Origin: Methyloceanibacter sp.
Lineage (GTDB): Bacteria > Pseudomonadota > Alphaproteobacteria > Rhizobiales > Methyloligellaceae
Reading direction: 5' to 3'
NCBI GenBank assembly: GCA_022865725.1
Contig: JALHTP010000058.1
Span: 1 to 10,372, forward strand
DNA: 10,372 bases
Numbering within the stretch: the stretch's first letter is position 1; each line of letters opens with the position of its first letter. The notes under the pieces are model-generated. The model did no database searches and was not told the origin of the DNA. It saw only the letters and a program-made list of their open reading frames with translations. The position numbers and the translations under genes are program-made. Positions 1-5,870 of this stretch are shown here, piece after piece.

Positions 1-538
1 AGCCGAACCGCGCCGCGGCATGCACCCATGAGGTCGCGACATTATTGGCGTCGCCAATCCAGGCGATTGTGCAGCCCTTGATCGGCCCTTTCAGCTCCTC
101 GAAGGTCATCACGTCGGCCATGACCTGGCAGGGATGCGACCGGCAGGTAAGCCCGTTGATCACCGGCACTGTCGCGTGGGCGGCAAGCTCGGTCAGCGTC
201 TCCTGCGGACCCGTCCGGAGCATGATCGCATCGACATAGCGCGACAAAGCGCGCGCGGTATCGGCGAGCGTCTCGCCCCGGCCGAGCTGCATGTCCTGCG
301 GATTGAGCACGACCGAGCTTCCGCCGAGTTGCTGCATGGCGACCTCGAAGGAGACCCGCGTCCTGGTCGAGGGCTTCTCGAAGATCATGGCGAGCACGGC
401 GCCCTGGCGAGGTCTCAGGCTTTTCGGTACGCTTCCTTTGCGCTTGATCGACGCGGCCATGTCGATGATGGCGCGGAGCGTCTTGCCATCAAGCGCGGCG
501 ATATCGAGGAAATGCTTCGGCGATTGCTTGAGGGGCAT
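1..538 (-). CDS. argF: Ornithine carbamoyltransferase, N-terminal part (gene runs off the window)
   Basis: This cytosolic enzyme of arginine biosynthesis joins carbamoyl phosphate and ornithine to give citrulline. Reading the minus strand from the ATG at 538 gives 179 complete codons, MPLKQSPKHFLDIAALDGKT onward; the family is usually about 300-310 residues, so roughly 40% lies outside. The carbamoyl-phosphate motif FEKPSTRTR is followed by VSFEVAMQQLGG. NGLTCRSHPCQVMAD carries the HPCQ motif that binds carbamoyl phosphate, and GDANNV follows near the window edge. The gene starts 26 nt after the argD stop, in the same direction, so the two are almost certainly co-transcribed. The bases before the ATG are pyrimidine-rich with no clear Shine-Dalgarno, so translation may depend on coupling to argD. 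No other in-frame start is available in the gap. The identity is secure; argF versus argI is only a naming choice. Confidence 0.96.
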   Translation of the reverse strand, partial: MPLKQSPKHFLDIAALDGKTLRAIIDMAASIKRKGSVPKSLRPRQGAVLAMIFEKPSTRTRVSFEVAMQQLGGSSVVLNPQDMQLGRGETLADTARALSRYVDAIMLRTGPQETLTELAAHATVPVINGLTCRSHPCQVMADVMTFEELKGPIKGCTIAWIGDANNVATSWVHAAARFG

Positions 539-564
539 GGAGATGGAGCCGGCGGGAGGGACGG

Positions 565-1752
565 TTAGGCGTGGGCGAGCGCGCCGCTCTTCAGCGCGAC
601 GCAAGCTTCATCGAGAGTGGTCGAGGCGAGCTCGATCTCAGCCTCGCCCACGATCAGCGGTGGCAAGAGACGTACGACATTGTCGCCGGCTTGCACCGTC
701 AGCATCTTCCTGGCGCGCAGCGCCTCGATCAGCGTCTGGTTCGGCACCTTGCATTTCATCCCGAGCATCAGGCCCTGCCCGCGCACCTCCTCGATGATCT
801 CGCCATGCTCGTCCTTGAGCGCGGCGAGACTCTGCTTCAATCTAAGACCCATCTGCGCGACATGATCGAGAAAGCCCTCCTCGAGCACCACATCGAGCAC
901 GGCATTGCCGACGGCCATGGCCAGCGGGTTGCCGCCGAAGGTCGAGCCGTGGCTTCCCGCCGTCATGGCGGAGCCGACCGCATCGGTCATGAGGCAGGCG
1001 CCGACCGGAAAGCCGCCGCCCAGCCCCTTCGCCGTCGCCATGATATCGGGGGTGATCCCGGCCCATTCGTGCGCGAACAGGCGTCCGGTGCGGCCCATGC
1101 CGGTCTGCACCTCGTCGAGCAGAAGCAGAATGCCCTTTTCGTCCGCGAGCGCGCGCAGATCCTGGAGGAAGCGCCAGGAGATCTCGCGCATGCCTCCCTC
1201 GCCCATGATCGGCTCGATGAGGATGCCGGCCGTTTCATCGCCGATCGCCGCCTCGACCGCTTCGATGTCGAGGGCCCCAACCTGGTCGAAGCCCTCAACG
1301 GGCGGTCCGAAGCCTTCGAGATGCTTGGCCTGGCCGCCGGCGGCTATTGTTGCCAGCGTCCGTCCATGGAAGGCGCCTTCGAAGGTGATGAGCCGGTAGC
1401 GCTCGGGCGCGCCGTTCTTGAAGTGGTAGCGGCGGGTGGCCTTGATGGCGCATTCGACCGCTTCCGCGCCGGAATTGGCGAAGAACACCATGTCGGCAAA
1501 GGTGGCGGCGCAGAGCCGTGCCGCGAGCCTCTCCTGCTCGGGAATGCGATGCAGATTGGAGACGTGCCAGAGCTTCTTCGCCTGCTCGGTCAGTGCCTTG
1601 ACCAGATGCGGATGCGCGTGGCCGAGCGCGGTGACGGCCACGCCACTGGCGAAGTCGAGATAGCGCTCGCCGGCACCGGTGAAAAGATAGGCACCTTCCC
1701 CGCGCGCGAAGGAAAGCTCGCTGCGGGCATAGGTCGGAAGCAGGGCCGACAT
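565..1752 (-). CDS. argD: Acetylornithine aminotransferase
   Basis: This PLP enzyme transaminates N-acetylglutamate semialdehyde to N-acetylornithine in arginine synthesis; many family members also act on succinyl-diaminopimelate in lysine synthesis. The 395-residue product matches the usual class-III aminotransferase length. NSGAEAVE (93-100) binds the cofactor phosphate. ITFEGAFHGRT lies at 122-132. LLLDEVQTGMGRTG (210-223) holds the PLP-ring aspartate. ATAKGLGGGFP (239-249) places the Schiff-base lysine at K242, and HGSTFGGNPLA (268-278) supplies the phosphate-binding threonine. The ATG at 1752 has an AGGGA-type ribosome site about 12 nt upstream. It is the first gene of an operon with argF and has a promoter and hairpin leader described separately. 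ArgD and related omega-aminotransferases are hard to separate by sequence alone, but the argF neighbour settles it. Confidence 0.96.
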   Translation of the reverse strand: MSALLPTYARSELSFARGEGAYLFTGAGERYLDFASGVAVTALGHAHPHLVKALTEQAKKLWHVSNLHRIPEQERLAARLCAATFADMVFFANSGAEAVECAIKATRRYHFKNGAPERYRLITFEGAFHGRTLATIAAGGQAKHLEGFGPPVEGFDQVGALDIEAVEAAIGDETAGILIEPIMGEGGMREISWRFLQDLRALADEKGILLLLDEVQTGMGRTGRLFAHEWAGITPDIMATAKGLGGGFPVGACLMTDAVGSAMTAGSHGSTFGGNPLAMAVGNAVLDVVLEEGFLDHVAQMGLRLKQSLAALKDEHGEIIEEVRGQGLMLGMKCKVPNQTLIEALRARKMLTVQAGDNVVRLLPPLIVGEAEIELASTTLDEACVALKSGALAHA

Positions 1753-1770
1753 GGGATTTCGCTGTCCCTG

Positions 1771-1797
1771 AAATAAAATTGCCGCCGACCGGCGGCA
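1771..1797 (-). promoter_or_regulatory. Terminator-like hairpin in the argD leader (possible attenuator)
   Basis: A 7-bp perfect stem pairs TGCCGCC (minus strand, 1797-1791) with GGCGGCA (1786-1780) around a four-base loop. Read on the argD strand it is followed at once by ATTTTATTTC, the layout of an intrinsic terminator. It sits about 10 nt after the predicted transcription start and about 28 nt before the argD ATG. No minus-strand gene upstream needs terminating, so premature termination or a translation-control structure is the natural reading. The function is inferred; only the hairpin and T-rich tail are seen. Confidence 0.45.
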
Positions 1798-1812
1798 GCA
1801 AGGAATCTCAGA

Positions 1813-1841
1813 GCATTAGGTCTCCGCTCGGGGCGTGTCAA
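1813..1841 (-). promoter_or_regulatory. Predicted sigma-70 promoter for argD-argF
   Basis: On the minus strand a perfect TTGACA (1841-1836) is followed after exactly 17 bp by TAATGC (1818-1813). The -35 is consensus but the -10 matches TATAAT poorly; an alternative -10, CCTAAT, would have a 15-bp spacer. Predicted transcription starts near 1806, giving a leader of about 54 nt that contains the hairpin at 1780-1797. A GANTC site (1803-1807) falls on the predicted start. No arginine-repressor box was recognised. Confidence 0.5.
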
Positions 1842-1860
1842 TCAGGGCACATACAGCGCT

Positions 1861-1993
1861 TATCCCACGGTCGTCCACGCTTCCATGCACTGTCCGATTT
1901 GTGTTCTTGCCGGAGAAGTGGCAGAATCCACTTGGTTCCGGTGGACAACGGACAGAACAAGCGTGGCGGACGCTTGCCGTGTTCTGCCGGATA
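1861..1993. ncRNA. Candidate structured RNA: 133-nt rod-like nested inverted repeat
   Basis: Seven helices nest in order: TATCC 1861-1865/1989-1993, CACGG 1866-1870/1977-1981, CCACGCTT 1875-1882/1959-1966, TGTCCG 1891-1896/1949-1954, TTGT 1899-1902/1945-1948, CCGGA 1910-1914/1937-1941 and AAGTGG 1916-1921/1928-1933, with apical loop CAGAAT. That is 39 Watson-Crick pairs broken by small internal loops. A second fold competes on one side: CAGAACA 1953-1959 with TGTTCTG 1980-1986, plus AGCGT/ACGCT inside it. A long rod with a refolding side arm resembles 6S RNA architecture, but I recognise no 6S sequence signature, so this is only an analogy. A palindromic mobile or regulatory DNA repeat is the main alternative. 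The strand is undecided; a plausible promoter points to the minus strand. Confidence 0.4.
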
Positions 1994-2020
1994 TAGTAGC
2001 GTATTACCACTCGGCTACAA
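1993..2020 (-). promoter_or_regulatory. Weak promoter candidate reading into the structured element
   Basis: On the minus strand TTGTAG (2020-2015) and TACTAT (1998-1993) are separated by 16 bp; the -10 also reads CTATAT in a shifted register, a form common in rhizobial promoters. Transcription would begin near 1985, at the outer edge of the structured element, and run through it toward the argD promoter. Only 3 of 6 bases match at -35, so this is tentative. Confidence 0.25.
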
Positions 2021-2068
2021 GATATCGTGGGTGCTGCGTTGCGCCCGGGTGGTCATTTCCCAGCAGTA

Positions 2069-2118
2069 ATTCCGAGTTTTTCAAGCGCCGTCTTTAGGCA
2101 GACGGGGGGATTCCGAGT
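2069..2118 (+). promoter_or_regulatory. gcrA upstream region: direct repeats, hairpin and GANTC methylation sites
   Basis: The 9-mer ATTCCGAGT occurs at 2069-2077 and 2110-2118 and flanks a 6-bp hairpin (CCGTCT 2088-2093 with AGACGG 2100-2105). Two GANTC sites, GATTC (2109-2113) and GAGTC (2115-2119), lie one base apart about 20 nt before the gcrA ATG. GANTC is the CcrM target in alphaproteobacteria, and GcrA itself acts at promoters with methylated GANTC. I could not place a convincing -35/-10 pair for gcrA here, nor a CtrA box of the form TTAA-N7-TTAA. Confidence 0.4.
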
Positions 2119-2139
2119 CCAATTCGAGGAGGCCAAACC

Positions 2140-2646
2140 ATGGGCTGGACTGACGAGAGGGTTGAACTGCTGAAGAAACTTTGGGCCGAGGGCTTGAGCG
2201 CGAGTCAGATTGCGGGCCGTTTAGGCGGCGTGACTCGCAACGCGGTCATCGGCAAGGTGCATCGTCTTGGTCTCTCGGGGCGGGCCACAAGCTCGCGTTC
2301 GTCGAGCCCGAGATCACGGCGGACGCATGTGCCGCGCGCCAATCGGGCGCCGACATTGATGTTCGGAACGCGCGGCAATGTCGCACTCAAGCCCCAATTC
2401 GAGACGGAGCTTGATCTCGCGCCGGCGCCGCTCGCGGAGCTCGTCATCCCGCTGCACGAGCGGGCGAGCATCCTTACGCTGAAGGAAGCGATGTGCCGCT
2501 GGCCCATCGGCGATCCCGGCGAGCCGGAGTTTCATTTCTGCGGCCGCAAGAAATGCGGGACGTTGCCTTATTGCGACCACCACGCCCGCATGGCCTATCA
2601 GCCTGCGCAGGCGCGGCGGCGCGAGAAGCGCTTCGCCACCGGCTAG
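2140..2646 (+). CDS. gcrA: GcrA cell-cycle regulator
   Basis: GcrA is an alphaproteobacterial transcription co-activator that binds sigma-70 and favours promoters bearing CcrM-methylated GANTC sites, driving S-phase and division genes. The 168-residue protein has both family modules. The N-terminal DNA-binding domain (about 1-48) reads WTDERVELLKKLW, then LSASQIAGRLGGVTRNAVIGKVHRLGLSGR. The C-terminal sigma-interacting domain (about 112-156) has MCRWPIGDP (118-126), FHFCGRKKCG (131-140) and YCDHHARMAYQP (144-155). The basic, serine-rich linker (49-110) is the usual variable part. The start is fixed by a strong GAGGAGG site (2126-2132) seven bases before the ATG. It diverges from argD and converges on phoB. 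Length and motifs are normal with no key residue missing. Confidence 0.97.
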   Translation: MGWTDERVELLKKLWAEGLSASQIAGRLGGVTRNAVIGKVHRLGLSGRATSSRSSSPRSRRTHVPRANRAPTLMFGTRGNVALKPQFETELDLAPAPLAELVIPLHERASILTLKEAMCRWPIGDPGEPEFHFCGRKKCGTLPYCDHHARMAYQPAQARRREKRFATG

Positions 2647-2676
2647 GCCGGCACGAAAGCATGCGGCAAGAACGAC

Positions 2677-2709
2677 AAGAGGCGCCGTCCGCGGCGCCTC
2701 TTTTGCTTT
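2677..2709 (+). terminator. Intrinsic terminator between gcrA and phoB
   Basis: An 11-bp perfect GC-rich stem (AAGAGGCGCCG 2677-2687 with CGGCGCCTCTT 2692-2702, loop TCCG) is followed on the plus strand by TTGCTTTTT. It lies 30 nt after the gcrA stop and ends just short of the phoB stop codon. On the minus strand the tail is TTGTCGTTCTT, so it probably also serves the end of the pst-pho operon, less efficiently. Confidence 0.88.
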
Positions 2710-3435
2710 TTAGGCGGTTTCTTCGAGCTTGTCGGAGAAGGCGTAGCCAGCGCCGCGCACGGTGCGCACCGGATCGGTCTCCGGCCCGCGCATCATCGCC
2801 TTGCGCAAGCGCCCGATATGCACATCGACCGTGCGCTCGTCGACATAGACGTTGCGCCCCCAGACCCCGTCGAGCAATTGCGCCCGGCTGAACACGCGGC
2901 CTGGGCTCTGCATGAGAAACTCGAGCAGACGGAACTCGGTCGGGCCGAGATGCACCTGGCGTCCGTTCCGCGTCACCCGGTGCGATTCCCGGTCGAGCTC
3001 GATATCGCCGACGCTCAACACCGAGGCGATCCGCTCGGGGTGGGTACGCCGCAGGATAGCCCGCACCCGCGCCATCAGCTCCGGCAGCGAGAACGGCTTG
3101 ACCACATAATCGTCGGCGCCGGTGGCCAGGCCCCTGATGCGGTCGTTCTCCTCGCTCCGCGCGGTCAACAGGATGATGGGAATGGTGCGGGAGTCCTTGC
3201 CGGTGCGTAAGCGGCGGCAAAGCTCGAGCCCCGAAATCCCCGGCAGCATCCAGTCGAGCACGATCAGGTCCGGCGAGCTCTCGGCGATGGCCATCTCGGC
3301 CTCATCGCCGCGATGCACCACGTCGACGGAATAGCCTTCCGCCTCGAGATTGTAGCGAAGGAGAAGCGCCAGAGGCTCCTCGTCCTCCACCACCAAGACC
3401 TTGGCTCCCGGGCTCACGACATTCATCTCAAGCAT
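2710..3435 (-). CDS. phoB: Phosphate-regulon response regulator
   Basis: PhoB is the cytosolic transcription activator of the phosphate-starvation regulon; PhoR phosphorylates it, and it then binds Pho boxes as a dimer. The 241-residue protein is an OmpR/PhoB-type regulator. Its receiver domain (about 11-125) has the acidic pocket in LVVEDEE (14-20), the phospho-acceptor D61 in VLDWMLPG, T91 in ILLTAR and K113 in YVVKPF. The C-terminal winged helix (about 140-237) includes LGPTEFRLLEFLMQSPGRVFS, the recognition-helix stretch YVDERTVDVHIGRLRKA, and VRTVRGAGYAF. It is the last gene of the pst operon, starting 3 nt after the phoU stop. A second in-frame ATG at 3426 is possible; neither has a strong ribosome site, so translational coupling is likely. 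A Pho box before pstS implies positive autoregulation. Confidence 0.95.
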   Translation of the reverse strand: MLEMNVVSPGAKVLVVEDEEPLALLLRYNLEAEGYSVDVVHRGDEAEMAIAESSPDLIVLDWMLPGISGLELCRRLRTGKDSRTIPIILLTARSEENDRIRGLATGADDYVVKPFSLPELMARVRAILRRTHPERIASVLSVGDIELDRESHRVTRNGRQVHLGPTEFRLLEFLMQSPGRVFSRAQLLDGVWGRNVYVDERTVDVHIGRLRKAMMRGPETDPVRTVRGAGYAFSDKLEETA

Positions 3436-3438
3436 GGG

Positions 3439-4170
3439 CTACCCCGCCGACCGCTTCAGCGCGACCGGCGTCGTGCTCGTGGTGTCGCCTTTCGGGCGCT
3501 GATCGGTGATGGCGGCGCCATGCACCAGGTAATACACGGTCTCCGCGATATTGGTGGCATGGTCGCCGATGCGCTCGATGTTCTTGGCGCCGAACAGGAG
3601 ATGGGTGCAGAGCCCGATATTGCGCGGGTCCTCCATCATGTAGGTGAGCAGCTCGCGGAACAGCGAGTTGTACATGGCGTCGATCTCTTCGTCCCGGTAC
3701 CAGACCTTGAGCGCCCGGTCGGCGTCGCGCTCGATGAAGGCGTCGAGCACCTCCTTGAGCTGGCCGAGCGCAAGCTCGCCCATATGCTTCAGGCCGAGCA
3801 TCAGCTGCTTCGGCTGCTGCTCGCCGACCACGGCGACGGCGCGCTTGGCGATGTTCTTGCCGAGGTCGCCGATGCGCTCCAGATCGCTGGAGATCCTGAT
3901 CGCCGCCATGATCTGGCGGAGGTCGTAGGCCATAGGCTGGCGGCGGGCGATCATCACCACGGCCTGCTCCTCGATCTCCTTCTCGAGCAGGTCGATCGCC
4001 TCGTCCTCGTTGATGGTGGCGGCGGCAAGCTCCGGATCGCGGCGCTCCAGCGCTTCGATCGACTGGCCGAGCACCTGCTCGGCAAGCCCGCCCATCTTGG
4101 CGACCTTGTTGTTGAGGAGGGAAAGCTCCTCCTCGTAGGACCTAACGATATGCTCGTGCTGTTTCTCCAT
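3439..4170 (-). CDS. phoU: Phosphate-signalling protein PhoU
   Basis: PhoU is a peripheral cytosolic protein that couples the PstSCAB transporter to PhoR, keeping PhoR off when phosphate is plentiful; it also restrains phosphate uptake. From the ATG at 4170 it has 243 residues, close to the usual 240. The two repeats of the double three-helix bundle carry the metal-binding signatures DLERIGDLGKNIAKR (96-110) and NIERIGDHATNIAE (197-210). The frame extends to a GTG at 4194, which would add eight residues. I prefer the ATG because GAGGAGA (4185-4179) stands eight bases before it and the added residues do not resemble the family. The gene lies 26 nt after pstB and 3 nt before phoB in the same operon. 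The last 20 or so residues are Thr/Ser/Pro-rich and probably disordered. Confidence 0.95.
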   Translation of the reverse strand: MEKQHEHIVRSYEEELSLLNNKVAKMGGLAEQVLGQSIEALERRDPELAAATINEDEAIDLLEKEIEEQAVVMIARRQPMAYDLRQIMAAIRISSDLERIGDLGKNIAKRAVAVVGEQQPKQLMLGLKHMGELALGQLKEVLDAFIERDADRALKVWYRDEEIDAMYNSLFRELLTYMMEDPRNIGLCTHLLFGAKNIERIGDHATNIAETVYYLVHGAAITDQRPKGDTTSTTPVALKRSAG

Positions 4171-4196
4171 TCTATCGGTCTCCTCGCGCGTCACGC

Positions 4197-5015
4197 CTAG
4201 CCGAAGCGGCCGGTAATATAGTCCTGCGTGCGCTGCTGCTTGGGATTGGTGAAGATCCTGGTCGTCTCATCGACCTCAATAAGCTCGCCGAGATACATGA
4301 AAGCGGTGAAATCGGAGGTGCGCGCTGCCTGCTGCATGTTGTGGGTAACGATGGCGATCGTGTAGTCCCGCTTCAAGACGTCGATCAGCTCCTCGATCTT
4401 GGCGGTGGAGATCGGGTCGAGCGCCGAGCAGGGCTCGTCGAGCAGAATGACCTCCGGCTTGATGGCGATGGTGCGGGCGATGCACAGCCTTTGCTGTTGC
4501 CCGCCGGAGAGGCTCAAGCCGCTGGCGTTGAGCTTGTCCTTGGCCTCGTCCCACAGGGCCGCGCGGCGCAGCGCCTCCTCGACGCGGGCGTCGAGATCGG
4601 CCTTGGAGAGCTGCTCATAAAGGCGCACGCCGAAGGCGATATTGTCGTAGATCGTCATGGGGAACGGCGTCGGCTTCTGGAACACCATGCCCACCTTGGC
4701 GCGCAGCAGATTGAGGTCCTGCTTGGGTCGGAGGATGTTCTCCCCGTCGAGCAGCACCTCTCCTTCCGCCCGCTGATTGGGATAGAGGTCGTAGATGCGG
4801 TTGATGATGCGTAACAGAGTCGACTTGCCGCAGCCCGAGGGCCCGATGAACGCCGTCACCTTGTTCTTGTAAAGCTCGACATTGTTGTCGGCCAGCGCGC
4901 GGTACGCCCCGTAGTAGAAACTCAGGCGGCGCACCGAGACCTTGGCCTCGAGCGCCGGGGCGTCGACTGGTGCCGGCGCCTGCTCTTTTATGTCAGTGTG
5001 GATGGCTAGACTCAT
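4197..5015 (-). CDS. pstB: Phosphate ABC transporter ATP-binding protein
   Basis: PstB is the ATPase of the high-affinity phosphate importer, working as a dimer under PstC/PstA on the inner face of the membrane. The 272-residue protein has a full ABC domain: Walker A GPSGCGKST (58-66), Q-loop Q113 in MVFQKPTPFP (the PstB-typical form), signature LSGGQQQR (169-176), Walker B VILLDEP (189-195), SALD (197-200) and switch histidine H225 in VTHNMQQAAR. The reading frame is open to 5321, but the sequence before 5015 is Arg/His-rich, unlike any ABC protein, and overlaps pstA. The ATG at 5015 overlaps the pstA stop as ATGA, so translation is coupled. No active-site residue is missing. Confidence 0.97.
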   Translation of the reverse strand: MSLAIHTDIKEQAPAPVDAPALEAKVSVRRLSFYYGAYRALADNNVELYKNKVTAFIGPSGCGKSTLLRIINRIYDLYPNQRAEGEVLLDGENILRPKQDLNLLRAKVGMVFQKPTPFPMTIYDNIAFGVRLYEQLSKADLDARVEEALRRAALWDEAKDKLNASGLSLSGGQQQRLCIARTIAIKPEVILLDEPCSALDPISTAKIEELIDVLKRDYTIAIVTHNMQQAARTSDFTAFMYLGELIEVDETTRIFTNPKQQRTQDYITGRFG

Positions 5016-5869
5016 GTCAGCACCTTCTTGGAGGTAAGCATGCGCGCGATAATGCTCAAGCCGAGCACGGTAGCGGTGATGAGGAGAGCCCCGGTCCAGG
5101 CAAGCTGCTGCCAGTCCTCGTAGGGGCTCAGGGCAAACTGGAAGATGACCACGGGCAAGCTCGCCATGGGCGCGTTCATGTTCCAGCTGAAGAACTGATT
5201 GTTGAGCGCCGTGAACAGAAGCGGCGCCGTCTCGCCGGTGATGCGCGCGATGGCGAGCAACACCCCGGTGATGATGCCGGCGCGCGCGGCGCGGTAGGAG
5301 ATGTGCCGGATCACCAGCCATTGCGGGACGCCAAGGGCCGCCGAGGCTTCACGGAGCGCGGTCGGCACAAGCAGCAGCATGTCTTCGGTGGTGCGCACCA
5401 CGACCGGGATGACGATGATGGCAAGGGCCACGACGCCGGCCCAGCCCGAGAAGTGCCCCATCCGCGCAACCATGATCTCATAGACGAACAGGCCGATAAC
5501 GATGGACGGCGCGCTCAAGAGAATATCGTTGATGAAGCGGACGACCATAGTGAGCTTGGAGTAGCGGCCATACTCGGCCATGTAAGTCCCGGCCAACATG
5601 CCGAGCGGCGTGCCGAGCAGAACCGCGAGCACGGTGAGCATCAAGCTGCCCATGATCGGATTCAACAGCCCGCCGGCGCCGCCGGGTGGGGGGGTCATCT
5701 CGGTGAACACCGAAGGCGAAAGGCCGCCGACGCCCTTCACCACGAGGACCAGCAGGATGAGCACGAGCCAGGTCAGGCCGAAGCCTGCCGCGCCGATCGA
5801 CAGCGCCGTCGCCAAATGGCTCCGCCATCGCCTGCGGTGATAGCGCGGAGTCGCTGCGATGCCGGCCAT
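5012..5869 (-). CDS. pstA: Phosphate ABC transporter permease PstA
   Basis: PstA is one of the two membrane permeases of the phosphate importer. The 285-residue protein begins with a basic cytosolic tail (HRRRWRS) and has about six hydrophobic segments, near 20-44, 73-95, 108-132, 143-163, 195-217 and 257-278. The cytoplasmic EAA loop that docks on PstB starts at REASAALGVPQWLVIRHISY (173-192) and leads into the family motif ITGETAPLLFTALNN (210-224). The ATG lies one base after the pstC stop (TGAgATG), with AGGAGGG inside the end of pstC as ribosome site. A run of seven C on the coding strand (5694-5688), encoding the prolines at 60-62, is a possible slippage site, but the frame is intact here. 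Confidence 0.96.
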   Translation of the reverse strand: MAGIAATPRYHRRRWRSHLATALSIGAAGFGLTWLVLILLVLVVKGVGGLSPSVFTEMTPPPGGAGGLLNPIMGSLMLTVLAVLLGTPLGMLAGTYMAEYGRYSKLTMVVRFINDILLSAPSIVIGLFVYEIMVARMGHFSGWAGVVALAIIVIPVVVRTTEDMLLLVPTALREASAALGVPQWLVIRHISYRAARAGIITGVLLAIARITGETAPLLFTALNNQFFSWNMNAPMASLPVVIFQFALSPYEDWQQLAWTGALLITATVLGLSIIARMLTSKKVLT

Positions 5870-5870
5870 C

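Noticed and set aside
571..1776. Long open frame (401 codons) antisense to argD, and similar long plus-strand frames opposite phoU, pstA, pstC and pstS
   Set aside because: These are mirror frames of strongly supported genes in GC-rich DNA; they show no family motifs and no ribosome sites.
1590..1841. Arginine-rich reading frame before argD that might encode a leader peptide for attenuation
   Set aside because: It begins with a TTG that lies in the predicted -35 hexamer, so it would not be transcribed in full, has no ribosome site, and runs far into argD. Arginine richness is expected from high GC.
1861..1993. Assignment as 4.5S (SRP) RNA or tRNA
   Set aside because: The conserved 4.5S apical motif (GGAAGGAAGCAGCC region) is absent, and there is no tRNA cloverleaf or T-loop consensus.
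1816..2097. Small reading frames of 64-96 residues on both strands in the argD-gcrA gap
   Set aside because: None has a ribosome-binding site, recognisable domain or coding-like composition, and they lie across a self-complementary stretch where opposite-strand frames are expected.
4197..5321. A 374-residue PstB starting at 5321
   Set aside because: The extra 102 residues are Arg/His-rich, out of family and overlap pstA; the ATG at 5015 with an ATGA overlap is clearly the start.
5688..5694. Run of seven G in pstA as a possible frameshift
   Set aside because: The PstA frame and its motifs continue normally on both sides, so the sequence is intact here.
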